A DNA stretch of 64,000 bases, from NCBI GenBank assembly GCA_040404065.1, contig JBBAJM010000001.1, one strand, 5' to 3'. Made by a program: the position numbers and the translations under genes. This DNA is from Fontibacterium sp040404065. GTDB taxonomy: Bacteria > Pseudomonadota > Alphaproteobacteria > Pelagibacterales > Pelagibacteraceae. Below, one piece after another: positions 24,185-31,956 of the stretch. Under the pieces are notes generated by a model. It had not been told where the DNA came from. It was given only the letters and a program-made list of their open reading frames with translations, and did not search any database. Numbering within the stretch: position 1 is the first letter of the stretch; every line of letters begins with the position of its first letter.

Positions 24185-25026
24185 TGAAAAATAATATCTT
24201 TCGATTTCTCTCATTATTATTAATCATTGTTGGGGTTTTCTTTATTCTTCATCTTTATAATACCAGCATTGATGAAGTAGATACCAAGGCATTCTTTTGG
24301 TGTTTGTTATTTGGTGCTGTTGCAAGTTTTATTAAAAGTAGTTTGGGAATGGGATATGGAGCCTCTGTCTCTTCATTCTTAATGGGTTATGGAATTCCTC
24401 CTATCGCTTCTTCTGCTTATGTGCATATTGCAGAAATTTTCACAACTGGATCTTCTGCTCTTAATCACTGGAAAATTGGTAATTTAGATCTTAAATTATT
24501 TAGAAGGATTTTTCTGCCAGGTGTTATTGGTGCCGTCATTGGGATTTATTTAATTAGTAAAATAAAGATTCCATATCTGTCTTTATGGATCTCTATTTAT
24601 TTATTAGTAATCGGCATCATCTTATTTAACAAAGTGTTCGATAAAATTAATTTTAGTCATCTTTATAAGATTAAAAAAATATCACCCCTAGCAGGAGTAG
24701 TTGGCTGTTTAGACGTAATTGCGGGGGGCGGCTGGGGTACGATGTTAACCTCAAATCTGATCAAATTTGGTTATGAACCTAAAAAAGTGATCGCATCAGT
24801 TAATACCGCTCAGTTTTTCCTTAGTACTTTAATAGGTATTTCCCTTGGCTTTTTAATAGAGTTTATTCATTGGGAGGCAATTGCTGGATTAATCTTGGGC
24901 GGACTAATCATGTCGCCTGTTGCGGCCAAACTTTCATCTAAAATTAAGCCACAAATCATTATTTTCTTTGTGGCGTCACTGATTATCTTCTTTTCATCAC
25001 GAAAAATTTATCTGATTTTAGGTTAA
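24184..25026 (+). CDS. TauE/SafE-family sulfite or anion exporter
   Basis: This 280-aa inner-membrane protein has about eight hydrophobic helices in two repeated halves. The family's G-x-G-G-G-W-G (A-G-G-G-W-G-T-M-L-T-S) and S-S-L-G-M-G-Y-G-A-S-V-S-S motifs start the two halves. TauE/SafE proteins export sulfite, sulfoacetate or related organosulfur anions. The substrate cannot be read here. Its start is overlapped by a small ORF with a strong ribosome binding site, so translation may be coupled. Confidence 0.88.
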   Translation: MKNNIFRFLSLLLIIVGVFFILHLYNTSIDEVDTKAFFWCLLFGAVASFIKSSLGMGYGASVSSFLMGYGIPPIASSAYVHIAEIFTTGSSALNHWKIGNLDLKLFRRIFLPGVIGAVIGIYLISKIKIPYLSLWISIYLLVIGIILFNKVFDKINFSHLYKIKKISPLAGVVGCLDVIAGGGWGTMLTSNLIKFGYEPKKVIASVNTAQFFLSTLIGISLGFLIEFIHWEAIAGLILGGLIMSPVAAKLSSKIKPQIIIFFVASLIIFFSSRKIYLILG

Positions 25027-25100
25027 AAAATTATTGAATTGTAACAAAAATTTCACATTATGGACGCAATCTTGTCCCAATTCATCTCTATATAGTGCGC

Positions 25101-25286
25101 ATGATATATACAAACACAGAGTTAGCATTTGTTAACAAAACAAATTCTAACGTAAAAAAAGAAGGGTTTATTGCTAAACTTTTCAATTCTAGAAAAAAAG
25201 TTCAAGCAACTGGCGTTTTGCCAAGAGGCTTAAGCGTTAGCGAAAGAAGAGACTTTTTAGCAATCTCAGGAAGAAACGAAATCTAA
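25101..25286 (+). CDS. Small basic hypothetical protein, 61 aa
   Basis: This short protein is rich in Lys, Arg and Asn. It starts M-I-Y-T-N-T-E-L-A-F and ends with L-S-V-S-E-R-R-D-F-L-A-I-S-G-R-N. I do not know its family. I chose the ATG at 25101 over a GTG two codons upstream. A TATAGT box lies at 25091-25096, so close to the ATG that the mRNA could be leaderless or the box unrelated. A bidirectional hairpin follows directly. A clear stand-alone transcript shape supports a real gene. Confidence 0.6.
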   Translation: MIYTNTELAFVNKTNSNVKKEGFIAKLFNSRKKVQATGVLPRGLSVSERRDFLAISGRNEI

Positions 25287-25293
25287 GTTAAGT

Positions 25294-25320
25294 TCCTCTT
25301 AATTTAAGAGGACCTTAATT
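25294..25320. terminator. Hairpin between convergent genes, likely bidirectional terminator
   Basis: TCCTCTTA (25294-25301) pairs with TAAGAGGA (25305-25312) around a three-base loop, directly after the stop of the 61-aa gene and before the stop of the convergent ATP-grasp gene. ACCTTAATTAAGGT follows as a second palindrome. Only short T runs follow, so efficiency is uncertain. Confidence 0.5.
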
Positions 25321-26250
25321 AAGGTTTGCTTTCAATTTATTAAGTTCAGATTTAAGAAATTCAGCAATCATTCTCATTCCAGATAAAGTCGTTTTTTTCT
25401 CTGCAAGAGAATTATAATTAGTATTCGTATTCACATCGTACGTGTAACTAACTCCGTTTTTATCTTTAATATATTCAATCCCTGCAACTTCTACGTTATT
25501 TGCTTTTAAAAAATTTTCACACTTTTCGATAATAGGATCTTTATAATCTTGAACGATCATAAATTTACTACCATCTGGATTAGTGGGGCAAAATTGTTCT
25601 TCGATATTACAAGCATCTGCAGGACATAATTCAAAGCTATCACTCGCATCCACTTGCACAGCATAATAAAATTTTGAATTAATAAATTCTAAACGAGTAA
25701 TGACTTTAGGATCGGCTTCAATATATTCTTGTAAAATTGTAATGCCATCAATTGAATCTTCAAAGTTCTTACCCTTAACATAAATTTCTAATTCTGATTT
25801 ATTTTGAAATAACTTAACGCCAAGCCCGCGCCCTGCTCTATTATGTTTTGTAATAAAGGGTTTTGTAAAATTATCTGCAGCTTTTAAAATTCCCTCAACT
25901 CCTGAACAAAAAATCGATCTTGGAGTTTTAATATTATGTTCTTTTAATCTTTTGTATTGCAGTGATTTACTAATCTCTAACGATAGAGCATTTTCACCAT
26001 TTATAACTCTTCTCTTGTGGGCTGCTAACCAATTTAAAACAACCGCAGTATATTCAGGTGCATATCTATGTCCCCTTGCATGAGATGAAGCGCTCATTCT
26101 ATTATAAAATACACCAAGCGGTGGCTCTGAATCCGTATTCAATTTTACTTTATCCATGTGCCAATCTTCAAAGGGCACAGATAATTTTTGCAAATGCTCT
26201 TTTAACGGGAGAGTCCACTCTTCATTTTCGTGAATGATATAAACTTTCAT
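25315..26250 (-). CDS. ATP-grasp ligase, RimK-like
   Basis: This 311-aa protein has an ATP-grasp layout. A small N-terminal Rossmann-like part ends near residue 95. It is followed by K-P-F-I-T-K-H-N-R-A-G-R-G-L-G-V-K-L-F, the ATP-binding lysine and glycine-rich loop, and a later A-G-I-E-Y-I...Y-D-V-N-T-N-T-N-Y-N metal-binding segment. The pattern is closest to the RimK/alpha-L-glutamate ligase group. It would join an amine or amino acid to a carboxylate with ATP. The substrate is unknown. It stands between the convergent small gene and a MOSC gene. Confidence 0.82.
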   Translation of the reverse strand: MKVYIIHENEEWTLPLKEHLQKLSVPFEDWHMDKVKLNTDSEPPLGVFYNRMSASSHARGHRYAPEYTAVVLNWLAAHKRRVINGENALSLEISKSLQYKRLKEHNIKTPRSIFCSGVEGILKAADNFTKPFITKHNRAGRGLGVKLFQNKSELEIYVKGKNFEDSIDGITILQEYIEADPKVITRLEFINSKFYYAVQVDASDSFELCPADACNIEEQFCPTNPDGSKFMIVQDYKDPIIEKCENFLKANNVEVAGIEYIKDKNGVSYTYDVNTNTNYNSLAEKKTTLSGMRMIAEFLKSELNKLKANLN

Positions 26251-26294
26251 AAATTTTTTTCTAATATAAGTGTTTATTAAAGAAAGGCATAGTC

Positions 26295-26789
26295 CTAAGC
26301 GGGCACTAATAAATCGCCAATTGTAATCTCCCCAGAATCTAAAACTTGCGCTCTGATACCACCATTATTATCGTAGGCTTTTAAAAATCCTTTTTTATTT
26401 GCAAGTTTTGATGGACGCTCACACGGATCGCACAATTCTTCACCCATTAATTTAATTTTTCCTAAATAAAAAACTTTTCCAACTAATGCATTTAATTCAG
26501 CCGGCAGTATTTGATCTATCACCACATTTCTTCTCGTCTCACTCATATCAAACTCAGCTAAACCATCGTATTTTAACAACCGATTAGAAGTATCAATGCC
26601 AATTTTTGCAATTAAAGTTATATCTCTATTTTTTTTTGGACTTGAGTTTGAAAAAGCACCTAAACCTAAAGCGTATCTATCCCCTTCAATACCAATCCCT
26701 TTAACGAGTTTAGCTTTATCTTTGCTGATCATTTTAGAACCTGCATTAGCGGAAGTGTAAATGCTGTGGATGTTTGGAGTTTGTGTCAT
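26295..26789 (-). CDS. MOSC-domain protein
   Basis: This 164-aa protein is a stand-alone MOSC domain, the sulfur-carrier domain found at the end of molybdenum-cofactor sulfurases. It shows G-I-E-G-D-R-Y-A-L-G-L-G-A-F-S near residue 30, R-D-I-T-L-I near 53 and the L-C-D-P-C-E-R-P-S segment with the conserved cysteine. E-T-R-R-N-V-V follows the family pattern. Such proteins may carry sulfide for metal-sulfur chemistry. It lies 24 bases below the dienelactone hydrolase gene. The specific target is unknown. Confidence 0.88.
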   Translation of the reverse strand: MTQTPNIHSIYTSANAGSKMISKDKAKLVKGIGIEGDRYALGLGAFSNSSPKKNRDITLIAKIGIDTSNRLLKYDGLAEFDMSETRRNVVIDQILPAELNALVGKVFYLGKIKLMGEELCDPCERPSKLANKKGFLKAYDNNGGIRAQVLDSGEITIGDLLVPA

Positions 26790-26813
26790 GTCTATTATGA
26801 CAAAAATAAAAAG

Positions 26814-27500
26814 TTAACTTAAGTTCTTCTTTAAGAAGCCGATGGTTCTAGACCATGCTAGTTTTTTAGCTTCAGCGTTATATTTAAGATAAGGAAGATT
26901 TTTTTCATCCGCTTCTTCATTCGCAAATGCATGTTTTGCATCATATCTAAAAAATTCAAAATTAACTTTAGCATCTTTTAATTTTTTCTCTAATTGATCA
27001 ACGCCTTCAAGTTTAAATGAATCGTCATGAATTGCCCAATGTCCCATTAGAGGAATTTTAATCTTACTTGCATCCACTAATTCAAGTGGCGGATAGCCAT
27101 ACCAAATGACACCGCAATCAAGTTCTGGAACATGGACTGAGGAAAGGCATGTTAAAGCTCCCCCCATACAAAAACCAGTGACAGCAACTTTTTTAGAACC
27201 TGTGCTTTTTAAATACTGAACAGCGCCACGAATATCTTCGCTTGCAGCATCTAAGAAATTAAGTCCCGTCATTAAATGTTTAGCCTCATTAGCATCGAGC
27301 GCTAATTTTCCTTTATATAAATCAGGAACAAGTGCACGGTAACCTGCATCTTTTAAAGTATCTGCAACTTTTTTGATTTGATCATTCATGCCCCACCATT
27401 CTTGGATGACAACGATGGCTGGTTGATCTTGATTACCTTCGGTTAAATAACCTTTAGAAATTTTTCCGTCCGATCTTTTAAATTCTACAATATTTCCCAT
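26814..27500 (-). CDS. Dienelactone hydrolase-family protein
   Basis: This 228-aa alpha/beta hydrolase has the dienelactone-hydrolase pattern. E-W-W-G-M-N-D-Q-I-K is followed by the nucleophile elbow G-F-C-M-G-G-A with a catalytic cysteine. The acid comes in H-D-D-S-F, and a His appears in Y-D-A-K-H-A-F-A-N. The Cys-Asp-His triad is intact. Members hydrolyse lactones or small esters; many bacterial ones have unknown natural substrates. It is the last of three consecutive minus-strand genes with the MOSC gene below it. Confidence 0.9.
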   Translation of the reverse strand: MGNIVEFKRSDGKISKGYLTEGNQDQPAIVVIQEWWGMNDQIKKVADTLKDAGYRALVPDLYKGKLALDANEAKHLMTGLNFLDAASEDIRGAVQYLKSTGSKKVAVTGFCMGGALTCLSSVHVPELDCGVIWYGYPPLELVDASKIKIPLMGHWAIHDDSFKLEGVDQLEKKLKDAKVNFEFFRYDAKHAFANEEADEKNLPYLKYNAEAKKLAWSRTIGFLKKNLS

Positions 27501-27557
27501 TGTTTAATTCTATATCAAAAAATAATTTTCAGCTAATTAGGTATGAATATTTATTTC

Positions 27558-27752
27558 TTACCAATGCCAAATTATATTAGCGATAATGAACAGACACGTA
27601 ATAACATGTATGCCAACCCAAAAAGTTTTTAAGTATAAAGCAATCCTTGCTTCTCTTACGGTTAGAATAGGCACATCAGGTCTTTCCTCATCTGAGTTAC
27701 CCATCAAATGACCTGTGGCTCTAGCCCATATTTTTTCCATAGATTTTAACAT
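27558..27752 (-). CDS. Single-span membrane protein, 64 aa
   Basis: A soluble N-terminal part (M-E-K-I-W-A-R-A-T-G-H-L-M-G-N) with an acidic turn (D-E-E-R-P-D-V-P) leads into one membrane helix near residues 43-62 and ends I-I-W-H-W. A strong AAGGAGT sits eight bases before the ATG at 27752, which supports this start over the second Met five codons later. I do not recognise a family. It is divergent from a small lipoprotein gene. Confidence 0.65.
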   Translation of the reverse strand: MLKSMEKIWARATGHLMGNSDEERPDVPILTVREARIALYLKTFWVGIHVITCLFIIANIIWHW

Positions 27753-27839
27753 TTTTGCTACTCCTTATTTTTTTTTAAAGACATAAGCACATTTTACATG
27801 CAGTTTACGAAATTAATTAAATAATTTATTAAAACAATG

Positions 27840-27866
27840 ATTCGCTTTTTACGCGAATTGTAATAT
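27840..27866 (+). promoter_or_regulatory. Inverted repeat and -10-like box before the lipoprotein gene
   Basis: ATTCGC (27840-27845) and GCGAAT (27853-27858) form a perfect dyad, and a TAATAT box follows at 27861-27866. The lipoprotein ATG is 12 bases further on. The combination looks like a promoter with an operator, but no good -35 box is visible. Confidence 0.3.
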
Positions 27867-27877
27867 ACCTACGGCCT

Positions 27878-28180
27878 ATGAAAATTAAGGCAATATTTAT
27901 AATTCTAGCAACTCTTACATTAAATGGTTGCGGCGGTAGTTTAGTCGCTTCGCATATAATTGACTCTCTTGTTGCGCCTTCATCATTAATGATGACGATG
28001 GCAGATTTTGGAATTGAAAATGAAACTGGAAAAAAAGTATCCGAGCACGTTCTATCAGCTGCAACATCTAAAGATTGTAAATTAACTATTGATGTAGAGA
28101 ATATCTGCAAAGAAGAAGTTTCTTTTGATAATACAACTGTAACAACAATAAAAAGTTCTTACACCGATAAAATAAATTAA
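27878..28180 (+). CDS. Small predicted lipoprotein, 100 aa
   Basis: A signal peptide with the lipobox L-N-G-C (M-K-I-K-A-I-F-I-I-L-A-T-L-T-L-N-G-C) puts lipid attachment at Cys18. The mature part of about 83 residues starts G-G-S-L-V-A-S and contains two more cysteines, in K-D-C-K and E-N-I-C-K. No family is recognised. It converges on the MORN-repeat gene with 18 bases between stops. An overlapping minus-strand frame is judged a shadow because it lacks such features. Confidence 0.7.
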   Translation: MKIKAIFIILATLTLNGCGGSLVASHIIDSLVAPSSLMMTMADFGIENETGKKVSEHVLSAATSKDCKLTIDVENICKEEVSFDNTTVTTIKSSYTDKIN

Positions 28181-28198
28181 TTTTTAATTAAATATTTC

Positions 28199-29749
28199 TT
28201 ATTTTACAAACTGGCCGTCTTTAAACATTCCAACTACTTTTCTTCCGTCTTTGAAAGTATATGTTCCTTTGCCATTTCTCTTATTATCTTTGTGCTCTCC
28301 AACGTATTTATCTCCATTAGCCCAAGTAGAAGTTCCTTTACCATTTTTATTTCCAGCAATATATAAGCCAACATATTTATCGCCATTAGCCCAAGTATAA
28401 GTTCCTTTGCCAGAAAACTTTCCATCTTTAAAGTTTCCGACATATTTATCTCCACCTTTAAATGTTGCAGTTCCTGATCCATTTTTTTCACCGTCTTTGA
28501 AACTGCCTACGTACTTACTGCCGTCCTTAGAAGTATAAGTTCCTTTTCCATGCATCTTGCCGTTTTTGTGTTGGCCTTCATATTTATCTCCAGTTGAAAA
28601 AGAAATTGTGCCTTTGCCATTGGGTTTGTCGTCTTTATACTCTCCAATATATTTGTCGCCATTGGCCCAGATGTAAATTCCTTTGCCATCTCTTTTACTA
28701 TTTTCAAACTCGCCAGTATATTTATCACCACTTACAAAATTAATAGTGCCCTGCCCATGTCTTTGTCCCTCTTTAAATTCTCCAACATATTTATCCCCGT
28801 TCACCCAAGTGTAAGTTCCTTTGCCGTGCGATAAACCATTTTTGTGTTCACCTAAATATTTATCACCATTGGTCCAAACCACTGTTCCTTGTCCGTGCGG
28901 TTTTCCGCTTTTAAATTCTCCTGAATAACTTCCTTTAGGTGTTTTTGCTTCGCCAAAACAATTATTATATTTTGAAACGTCGGTGCCTTTACATTGCTTG
29001 GCATTTTTTGAAGATCCTTGTGCTTTAGCAGGTGCGGAGAAAAATGCATCAATTGAAGAAGGTTTCTCTTTCTTATCTTTGCTCGCAGTTGATTTTTTTT
29101 CTTTGCTCGAAGTTGATTTCTTTTTATCTTCGTCTAAGGAAACGACCGTTCCTTTTTCTCTTTTGCCGTTAACAAAATCGCCAATAAACTGAGTTTTATT
29201 TGCGTATGTTAAAGTGCCTTTGCCATTTGGTTTATCGTCTCTAAATTCGCCGATGTACTTTTCGCCATCAGGCCATGTTAAAGTTCCTTGTCCACTTTTT
29301 TGATCTTCCTTGAAATCACCAATATATTCACCCTTATTTGCGAATATATACTTACCTTTGCCGTTTTTTTTATCGTCCTTAAATTCGCCTATGTATTTTT
29401 CGCCATCGGACCAACTAAATGTTCCTTGTCCGCTTCTTTTGTTATCTTGATACTCGCCAACATACTGATCTCCATTAGCCCAAGCGAATGTGCCCTTACC
29501 ATGAAATTTCTGATCTTTAAAATCGCCAATATAAATTCCTCCATCAACAAGAATAAGAGTTCCCTTTCCATTAGGAAGACCTTTTCTAAATTCTCCTACA
29601 TATCTTTTTCCATCTTTTAGTTTTAGCTCACCGGTACAATCGTTAAACTTTGCAGGACTTGGATCGGTACACTTTGGTAGCGTTGAAGAATCCTGAGCAA
29701 ACACATTAAGTGTTGAGAATAAAAAGAATATTAAAATAAATTTCTTCAT
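28199..29749 (-). CDS. Secreted MORN-repeat protein with two repeat blocks
   Basis: I start this 516-aa protein at the ATG read from 29749, because a signal peptide follows (MKKFILIFFLFSTLNVFAQ); the upstream ATG at 29809 would add 20 residues. It then consists of about 18 MORN units of the form G-D-K-Y-V-G-E-F-K-D-G-K-x-x-G-K-G-T-Y, in two blocks of about 7 and 11. Each block is led by a two-cysteine header (K-C-T...N-D-C-T-G-E and Q-C-K...N-N-C-F-G-E). A Lys/Ser-rich linker joins the blocks near residues 190-225. MORN repeats make elongated beta-sheets and can bind lipids or proteins. Export to the periplasm is inferred. The exact function is unknown. Confidence 0.85.
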   Translation of the reverse strand: MKKFILIFFLFSTLNVFAQDSSTLPKCTDPSPAKFNDCTGELKLKDGKRYVGEFRKGLPNGKGTLILVDGGIYIGDFKDQKFHGKGTFAWANGDQYVGEYQDNKRSGQGTFSWSDGEKYIGEFKDDKKNGKGKYIFANKGEYIGDFKEDQKSGQGTLTWPDGEKYIGEFRDDKPNGKGTLTYANKTQFIGDFVNGKREKGTVVSLDEDKKKSTSSKEKKSTASKDKKEKPSSIDAFFSAPAKAQGSSKNAKQCKGTDVSKYNNCFGEAKTPKGSYSGEFKSGKPHGQGTVVWTNGDKYLGEHKNGLSHGKGTYTWVNGDKYVGEFKEGQRHGQGTINFVSGDKYTGEFENSKRDGKGIYIWANGDKYIGEYKDDKPNGKGTISFSTGDKYEGQHKNGKMHGKGTYTSKDGSKYVGSFKDGEKNGSGTATFKGGDKYVGNFKDGKFSGKGTYTWANGDKYVGLYIAGNKNGKGTSTWANGDKYVGEHKDNKRNGKGTYTFKDGRKVVGMFKDGQFVK

Positions 29750-29797
29750 TTTGTTTTTTAAAACAAGACTAATTTCGTTTTGTTTATTTTTATCATT

Positions 29798-29819
29798 GAA
29801 GTAAGTCACGATTTACTTC
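29798..29819. repeat. Inverted repeat near the ends of the chaperone and MORN genes
   Basis: GAAGTAA (29798-29804) and TTACTTC (29813-29819) form a perfect 7-bp dyad with an 8-base loop, between the chaperone stop and the MORN gene start. No good T-run follows on the minus strand, so it is a weak terminator candidate or an operator for the MORN gene. Confidence 0.3.
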
Positions 29820-29827
29820 CATAGCTA

Positions 29828-30550
29828 TTATTTTTTATACGGAACTTCAAATTCACCAAGTGAAGATTTAATAATAAGCGTATTAGATTTATTTGTCGGA
29901 GTATTAAATCTAAACTCTTTCCAGCTATTAGATAAAATAGTTCCATTAACATTTGCATCCACGCCTAAAGCCTGCTTCTCGTCTGTAGACTTGAAAGTAA
30001 TATTATTTAATGTGGCTCTCATATTTCCGCTATTATCAATTCTAACGCATGTTTGTTTAGAGTCTGCAGAACAAAAAGTTGCCTTTAATGAACTTTGTGA
30101 ACCAGTAATAGTCTTGCCGGTATAATAATAAACTGGCAAATTCTGGTTAAATTTAAAAAAAACCCCCGGATCAGCTTTTTTTGGGTCTTTAAATTCTGGA
30201 GTAATGTCTTCTAAGTATAATCTATAAGATTGCTCAACCTCAGCACTGTCTAAAACGCGCTTGGTTACTCTAAAATTTTGAGATTTTCCTCCAGCAATTG
30301 TGATGATTGCAGGAACTACTATTAGATCATTGGTTGGTGAATAAACGTCTTTACCATTAACTTGTTTCCACAACAGCGCTGAAGACTGAATATTAATTTC
30401 TCTACCTGTATCATTTACAAAAGTAATCGTTACGATCTTTTGCGTAGAATTTATGTCAACAACTGTCGGCGATATAGTTACTGCGAATGAAGATGTAGAT
30501 AAAAATACGAATACAAAGAACGCAAGTATATTTGATGTGAGTGTTTTCAT
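29828..30550 (-). CDS. PapD-like periplasmic pilus chaperone
   Basis: This 240-aa protein has a signal peptide ending near S-S-F-A and an immunoglobulin-like N-terminal domain. The domain shows I-S-P-T-V-V-D-I-N and I-V-P-A-I-I-T-I-A-G-G-K-S-Q-N-F-R-V-T-K-R. It resembles chaperones of the chaperone-usher path that hold pilin subunits by donor-strand complementation. The second domain (about 145-240) is shorter than in PapD. Four candidate pilins and one usher lie in the same locus. A perfect dyad sits upstream of the start. I infer that it serves the SCPU-type subunits. Confidence 0.87.
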   Translation of the reverse strand: MKTLTSNILAFFVFVFLSTSSFAVTISPTVVDINSTQKIVTITFVNDTGREINIQSSALLWKQVNGKDVYSPTNDLIVVPAIITIAGGKSQNFRVTKRVLDSAEVEQSYRLYLEDITPEFKDPKKADPGVFFKFNQNLPVYYYTGKTITGSQSSLKATFCSADSKQTCVRIDNSGNMRATLNNITFKSTDEKQALGVDANVNGTILSNSWKEFRFNTPTNKSNTLIIKSSLGEFEVPYKK

Positions 30551-30568
30551 ATTTCAAAAGAGGCTTAG

Positions 30569-30588
30569 TTATTACGATTCAGTAATAA
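30569..30588. promoter_or_regulatory. Perfect dyad upstream of the pilus chaperone gene
   Basis: TTATTAC (30569-30575) and GTAATAA (30582-30588) are reverse complements around GATTCA, 19 bases before the chaperone ATG. A related sequence (TTATTATGATTC at 31163-31174) lies upstream of the neighbouring pilin gene. Both may be bound by one regulator. This is an inference from similarity. Confidence 0.4.
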
Positions 30589-30616
30589 AAGAAAGTGCTT
30601 GTTTACAAACGCTTTA

Positions 30617-31144
30617 TTAATAAACAACGTTTAATGTCATTATTTTGATGTAGCTGCCTGCTAATTTTCCAGTTTGAAGACCCGCGATTGTTCCTGTGAG
30701 AGTTCCTGCGACCGCTCTAGAGCCTATTCCTGTTCCTCTAAATGCAGCAACCCCTGGAGTTAAAGTTGAAGATCCATTAGTGAAAGATGCCTCTAATCGA
30801 TTGGTATCCACAGTAGAACTGCCCCCTACCTTAACTAAATAATACAACGAGCCACTGTCTGGGCTGTCATTTAGAGAAACTGTGTAAGGAGTTCCGCTTG
30901 TACAATCGACATTCACAACTGAAGTTGCTGTAAGCTGACTCCCGCTATAAGAACCAAAAGACATCGTGTCGGCTGAAAGAGAGCAAGAAGCAGCCACACT
31001 AAAACTTACTAGAAATGTTCCTGAGGTAATTGTTTGTGCACTTACAAGATCACTTTTGCAAAAAATTAACATCCCCACTAAGCATGTAAGCTTAGTTGTT
31101 GTTTTCATTAATAAAATTTTAGATTTTTTTTTGTTACCAATCAT
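30617..31144 (-). CDS. SCPU-domain pilin-like subunit (copy 1)
   Basis: This 175-aa exported protein has a signal peptide and then the spore-coat-U/SCPU layout. T-F-L-V-S-F-S-V-A-A-S-C-S-L-S leads the mature part, a second cysteine comes near D-C-T-S-G-T-P-Y, and the end is M-T-L-N-V-V-Y. The disulfide and the C-terminal aromatic strand fit pilin-like subunits handled by chaperone-usher systems. The ATG at 31144 gives a K-K-K-S-K extension shared with its neighbour; an ATG at 31108 is a shorter alternative. It is a paralogue of the 31281-31829 gene. Confidence 0.83.
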   Translation of the reverse strand: MIGNKKKSKILLMKTTTKLTCLVGMLIFCKSDLVSAQTITSGTFLVSFSVAASCSLSADTMSFGSYSGSQLTATSVVNVDCTSGTPYTVSLNDSPDSGSLYYLVKVGGSSTVDTNRLEASFTNGSSTLTPGVAAFRGTGIGSRAVAGTLTGTIAGLQTGKLAGSYIKIMTLNVVY

Positions 31145-31280
31145 AACGATAGCTTTAATCGATTATTATGATTCGTAAAAAATAGGCTTAAAAATTAAGA
31201 CTTTAATAATTGGTGAAGGATTTAGATCTAGAAACTTTTTAAAGAGAAAATAAACTTATACGCGAACTAAATATAACTAA

Positions 31281-31829
31281 TTAATAGACTATATTTAATG
31301 TCATTGTTCTAGAAAAAGTACCTGCTGTTTTTCCAGTTTGAGTTGCAGCAATTGATCCTGTGATAGTGCCAGCAGTTGCAGATGAACCTGTACCCGTTCC
31401 TGAAATAGTCGCAGCTGCGTTAGTCATAGTGGCAACTCCATTAGTGAAAGTAACCAATAATTGATCTGAAGCAGTAGCACTAACTGTACCACCTCTATAC
31501 AAGTAATAGGCTGGAGTAGAGTCTGGTGTCTCGAGAAAAGAAATAGTGTAAGTCGTACCATTCGTACAGTTTGCAGTTACAACTGAGTTTGCTGTAATCA
31601 GTGTTGCAGAATATGCGGCAAAAGTCATTGAGGCCGCAGAAACGGTACAAGTAGATGCAATGCTTGTGCTCGTCACCATTGAACCAGTAGTAGTTGATAA
31701 TGCCTTTGAATTATTTGTTGAAATAATTAAAGCACCAAGCAGACACGTAAGTGCTGTAGTTGTTTTAGCTAATGACATTTTTGATTTTTTAATCAAAATA
31801 TTTTTGCTTTTATTTAATTCTTTTTTCAT
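31281..31829 (-). CDS. SCPU-domain pilin-like subunit (copy 2)
   Basis: This 182-aa paralogue of the adjacent subunit shares its N-terminus (K-K-S-K-x-x-L-x-K-T-T-T-x-L-T-C-L), the S-C-T-V-S-A-A-S-M-T-F motif and the M-T-L-N-I-V-Y ending. It is rich in Thr, Ala and Ser. The mature domain should be one immunoglobulin-like pilin fold with a disulfide (S-C-T and N-C-T). Another ATG at 31778 is a possible start. The tandem pair next to the chaperone suggests that these are the main repeating subunits of a surface fibre. Confidence 0.83.
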   Translation of the reverse strand: MKKELNKSKNILIKKSKMSLAKTTTALTCLLGALIISTNNSKALSTTTGSMVTSTSIASTCTVSAASMTFAAYSATLITANSVVTANCTNGTTYTISFLETPDSTPAYYLYRGGTVSATASDQLLVTFTNGVATMTNAAATISGTGTGSSATAGTITGSIAATQTGKTAGTFSRTMTLNIVY

Positions 31830-31903
31830 GTCTTGAAATTCTTTTTAAATTAATTCCCCAGTATTATTAACAATTATTGTGTACGTATTAATAGTTGTAA
31901 AAC

Positions 31904-31928
31904 TTAAGGTTGTTTTACGACCTTTAGT
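31904..31928 (-). terminator. Weak hairpin downstream of the TpsB-like gene
   Basis: On the minus strand CTAAAGGT pairs with ACCTTAAG (one mismatch) and TTTT follows. It lies 28 bases after the translocator stop and 75 bases before the pilin gene start. A partial terminator is likely; the short T-run leaves doubt. Confidence 0.35.
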
Positions 31929-31956
31929 TGTAAGTGTCAAAGTAAAAACTCTCTTT

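Noticed and set aside
27829..28110. Minus-strand 93-codon frame over the small lipoprotein
   Set aside because: The plus-strand frame has a convincing lipobox and signal peptide, while this one has neither.
29288..29620. Plus-strand and second minus-strand frames across the MORN gene
   Set aside because: They mirror the MORN repeat period in other frames and lack start signals; the MORN frame has a signal peptide and clear repeats.
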